The notes under the pieces were generated by a model that was not told the DNA's origin, ran no database searches, and worked only from the letters and a program-made list of their open reading frames with translations. The position numbers and the translations under genes are program-made. From positions 99,012-163,011 of the forward strand of contig JAHZHA010000023.1 of assembly GCA_019420525.1 (NCBI GenBank): a DNA stretch of 64,000 nucleotides. The letters are read 5' to 3'. Positions 62,506-64,000 of this stretch are shown in pieces; position 1 is the stretch's first letter; each line of letters begins with the position of its first letter. This DNA comes from Bacillota bacterium. Lineage in GTDB: Bacteria > Bacillota > Clostridia > Peptostreptococcales > Anaerovoracaceae.

Positions 62506-63888
62506 TTGGAAAGAAGATACTGGCCGGTATGGCTGCGTCATTCTGCAGATGTAGTTTACCGTGTGGCAGAAAGAGTATGCCCGGAAAAACTGCTGGGAGA
62601 TCCGGAAGTGCTGAAGAGAAAACTGGCAGTGAAATATTCCGGGGAGAAGCTGGAAAAAGCGGTGGAGCTCTGCCGCAGGCGAAATGCGGTTCTGTATGCG
62701 GCAGTTCTGTCTGCAGTGGTGGCTGCGGCAGCTGTGTTATACCTGGCGTCGCTGGGAAATGCGGGAGATATTACCAGGATTCAGAGGCCGGAAAGCGGAC
62801 AAGGGCAGCAGACAATACCGCTGACCGTGGAAGCGGAAGCAGGCGGGACATCGGTAAAGGGATCTGTCAGTATCGTCGTCAGAGAAGAAAAAACGGATGA
62901 GGAAGAGAAAGAAAGGATTCTGGAGGAATACGCGGAGCAGCTGCCAGATCTTGTCTGTCCGGAGAAAGAAGGAAGACGCGTTGTAACGGAAGATTTTTCT
63001 CTGCCGGCGGCGGACGAAGGAAAGGGAATTCTCATCGGCTGGGAATCATCCGATCCGGTTCTGATCTCGGAAGACGGACGTTATGATGTTCTGGAGCTGG
63101 TACAGGAAGAAGAGACGGTAACGTTGACAGCCTACATGACGTGCGGAGGGCACGAGAAGAAAGTGTCTTTCGATGTAGTTCTTTGCAAGGATCCCGTGTT
63201 GTATCAGAAGTCGATCTTCAGGCGGATTGAGGCGATGACAGAGGAGATATCCGCCGGAGACGAGGGTGTTGCTGTGGAGCTTCCGTCGCAGATCGGAAAA
63301 GATGTATTTCTGAAATGGAAAAAATATGATACAGGAAGTGCGGGAATGCTGGCGGCAGGAGGTATTCTTGTAACTGTATTCTTTGTTTTCCGCAGATATT
63401 CTTTTGCGGAACGTGAGGCTGCCCGTTACTGCAGAGGTATCGTAAAGAATTTTCCGCCTTTTATGGATAAGCTGGTGCTGCTGCTGAACAGCGGGATGAC
63501 AGTGATGACAGCGATGGAAAAAGCGGCGGATGACTGTCGTCTGCAGGCCGAATACGATAAAAGCAATACGCTGGCCGCTGAGGCAGCCGAAATCGGCAGA
63601 AGGGTCAGAGAGACGAACGCTTCTGTCGTCCGGGAATGGCACAATTTCGCAGAACGTACGGGAATCAGCGAGGTGATGCGATTCAGTGCGATTATAGAAG
63701 ATAATATCGGAAAAGGCAATGCGCTGGCTGAAAAACTGGAAACAGAAGGAAATCTGCTCAGAGAAAAGGAAAAAAAATCAGTTCAGGAAAAAATGAGAAT
63801 GATCGATTCAAAATTGACGCTTCCTCTGATTCTGATGTTGTTTTCACTCGTTCTTGTTACAGTGGCTCCGGCCATGATGCAGATGTGA
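62506..63888 (+). CDS. TadC-like secretion protein with an inserted Ig-like extracytoplasmic domain
   Basis: A 460-residue protein, much longer than usual TadC. TM1 is about residues 61-84; residues ~90-275 lie outside, after which TM2 (about 278-295), the cytoplasmic T2SSF helices (FPPFMDKLVLLLNSGMTVMT and RETNASVVREWHNFAERTGI) and a last helix pair (LPLILMLFSLVLVTVAP) follow. The insertion contains IGWESSDPVLISEDGRY (177-193) and ETVTLTAYM (203-211), the pattern of atrophied bacterial Ig domains. The start is TTG after AAAGGAGG. A 133-nt gap to tadB is the only large gap in the operon. Confidence 0.78.
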   Translation: MERRYWPVWLRHSADVVYRVAERVCPEKLLGDPEVLKRKLAVKYSGEKLEKAVELCRRRNAVLYAAVLSAVVAAAAVLYLASLGNAGDITRIQRPESGQGQQTIPLTVEAEAGGTSVKGSVSIVVREEKTDEEEKERILEEYAEQLPDLVCPEKEGRRVVTEDFSLPAADEGKGILIGWESSDPVLISEDGRYDVLELVQEEETVTLTAYMTCGGHEKKVSFDVVLCKDPVLYQKSIFRRIEAMTEEISAGDEGVAVELPSQIGKDVFLKWKKYDTGSAGMLAAGGILVTVFFVFRRYSFAEREAARYCRGIVKNFPPFMDKLVLLLNSGMTVMTAMEKAADDCRLQAEYDKSNTLAAEAAEIGRRVRETNASVVREWHNFAERTGISEVMRFSAIIEDNIGKGNALAEKLETEGNLLREKEKKSVQEKMRMIDSKLTLPLILMLFSLVLVTVAPAMMQM

Positions 63889-64000
63889 GAGGAGGTATGT
63901 CAAGGACGCGATTTTAAAGTCCGGCGGCAGAAACGGGCTGTCCGGATGAGAAAGGCGAGAAAATACAGGTGTGAAAATCTGTGATTCAGCAAGAAAGTTA
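63889..64000 (+). other. End of window after tadC
   Basis: No complete gene. Short frames open at 63898 and 63948 but close quickly; a GTG frame at 63971 runs off the end and cannot be judged. The Flp pilin and pseudopilin genes of the Tad operon are expected beyond the window. Confidence 0.4.

Noticed and set aside
1..64000. tRNA, rRNA, CRISPR arrays, IS elements or prophage genes
   Set aside because: Reading both strands I found no cloverleaf-like GGTTCGAATCC arms in context, no regularly spaced repeats, and no transposase, integrase or phage structural protein.

Overview
The window looks like chromosome of a low-to-mid GC, spore-forming anaerobic member of the Clostridia. The evidence is a sporulation set (gpr, spoIIP, yqfC, yqfD), the Firmicutes-type hrcA-grpE-dnaK-dnaJ operon behind a perfect CIRCE element, a one-subunit glycyl-tRNA synthetase, fermentative AdhE behind Rex-like operators, and Pct/YdiF-type CoA-transferases. 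The species cannot be fixed from sequence alone; a fermenter related to the Anaerovoracaceae is a guess. I see no rRNA, tRNA, CRISPR array, transposase or phage gene.

Layout. 1-11.8 kb: the end of a PucR/CdaR-like regulator gene, the heat-shock operon hrcA-grpE-dnaK-dnaJ-prmA, a MntP manganese exporter, an XpaC-like membrane protein, mtaB, hinT, rpsU and yqeY. 11.9-24.2 kb: an accessory catabolic block with an HxlR-type regulator, a FAD/Fe-S/FAD operon of GlcDEF-like composition, a DUF1266-DUF2185 protein and two paralogous CoA-transferases, all separated by long AT-rich regulatory gaps. 24.4-27.0 kb: znuA-znuC-znuB metal ABC transporter. 27.3-34.6 kb: the core run yqfC-yqfD-phoH-ybeY-era-recO, a UBA/DUF4342 protein and glyS. 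34.7-42.7 kb: a TepA/ClpP-like protease, pyruvate carboxylase, DAHP synthase, DeoD, an M29 aminopeptidase and a lipoprotein. 42.8-47.6 kb: envelope and lipid genes (DUF3343 protein, D,D-carboxypeptidase, AMP-forming acyl-CoA ligase, LD-carboxypeptidase). 48.0-54.6 kb: rpsT, gpr, spoIIP, a small membrane protein, lepA and hemW. 54.8-58.7 kb (minus strand): adhE followed by an intact gene for a metal-site-less iron-alcohol-dehydrogenase-like protein. 59.2-63.9 kb: a Tad/Flp secretion operon (tadZ-tadA-tadB-tadC).

How it fits together. The ancestral Firmicutes gene run rpsT-gpr-spoIIP-lepA-hemW-hrcA-...-rpsU-yqeY-yqfC-...-recO-glyS is present, but its two halves are swapped and separated, and the HxlR/FAD-oxidase/CoA-transferase/Znu block sits inside the second half between yqeY and yqfC. 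Within that block, two promoters upstream of the FAD-oxidase operon and one upstream of the first CoA-transferase share the 13-mer GTTGACATATTAT; two of the three also share a TTAC-N6-GTAA inverted-repeat operator just before the -35 box. This suggests one regulon, possibly run by the adjacent HxlR protein.

Most notable: (i) the catalytically dead-looking ADH paralogue behind adhE, (ii) the GlcF-like Fe-S subunit that keeps both 4Fe-4S motifs but has lost nearly all CCG-domain cysteines, (iii) a TadC protein with a large extracytoplasmic insertion that looks like a bacterial Ig fold, (iv) the shared promoter/operator element, and (v) two Rex-like boxes exactly 22 bp apart upstream of adhE. 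Start codons were chosen by ribosome-binding site where possible, so several genes are shorter than the longest open frame.
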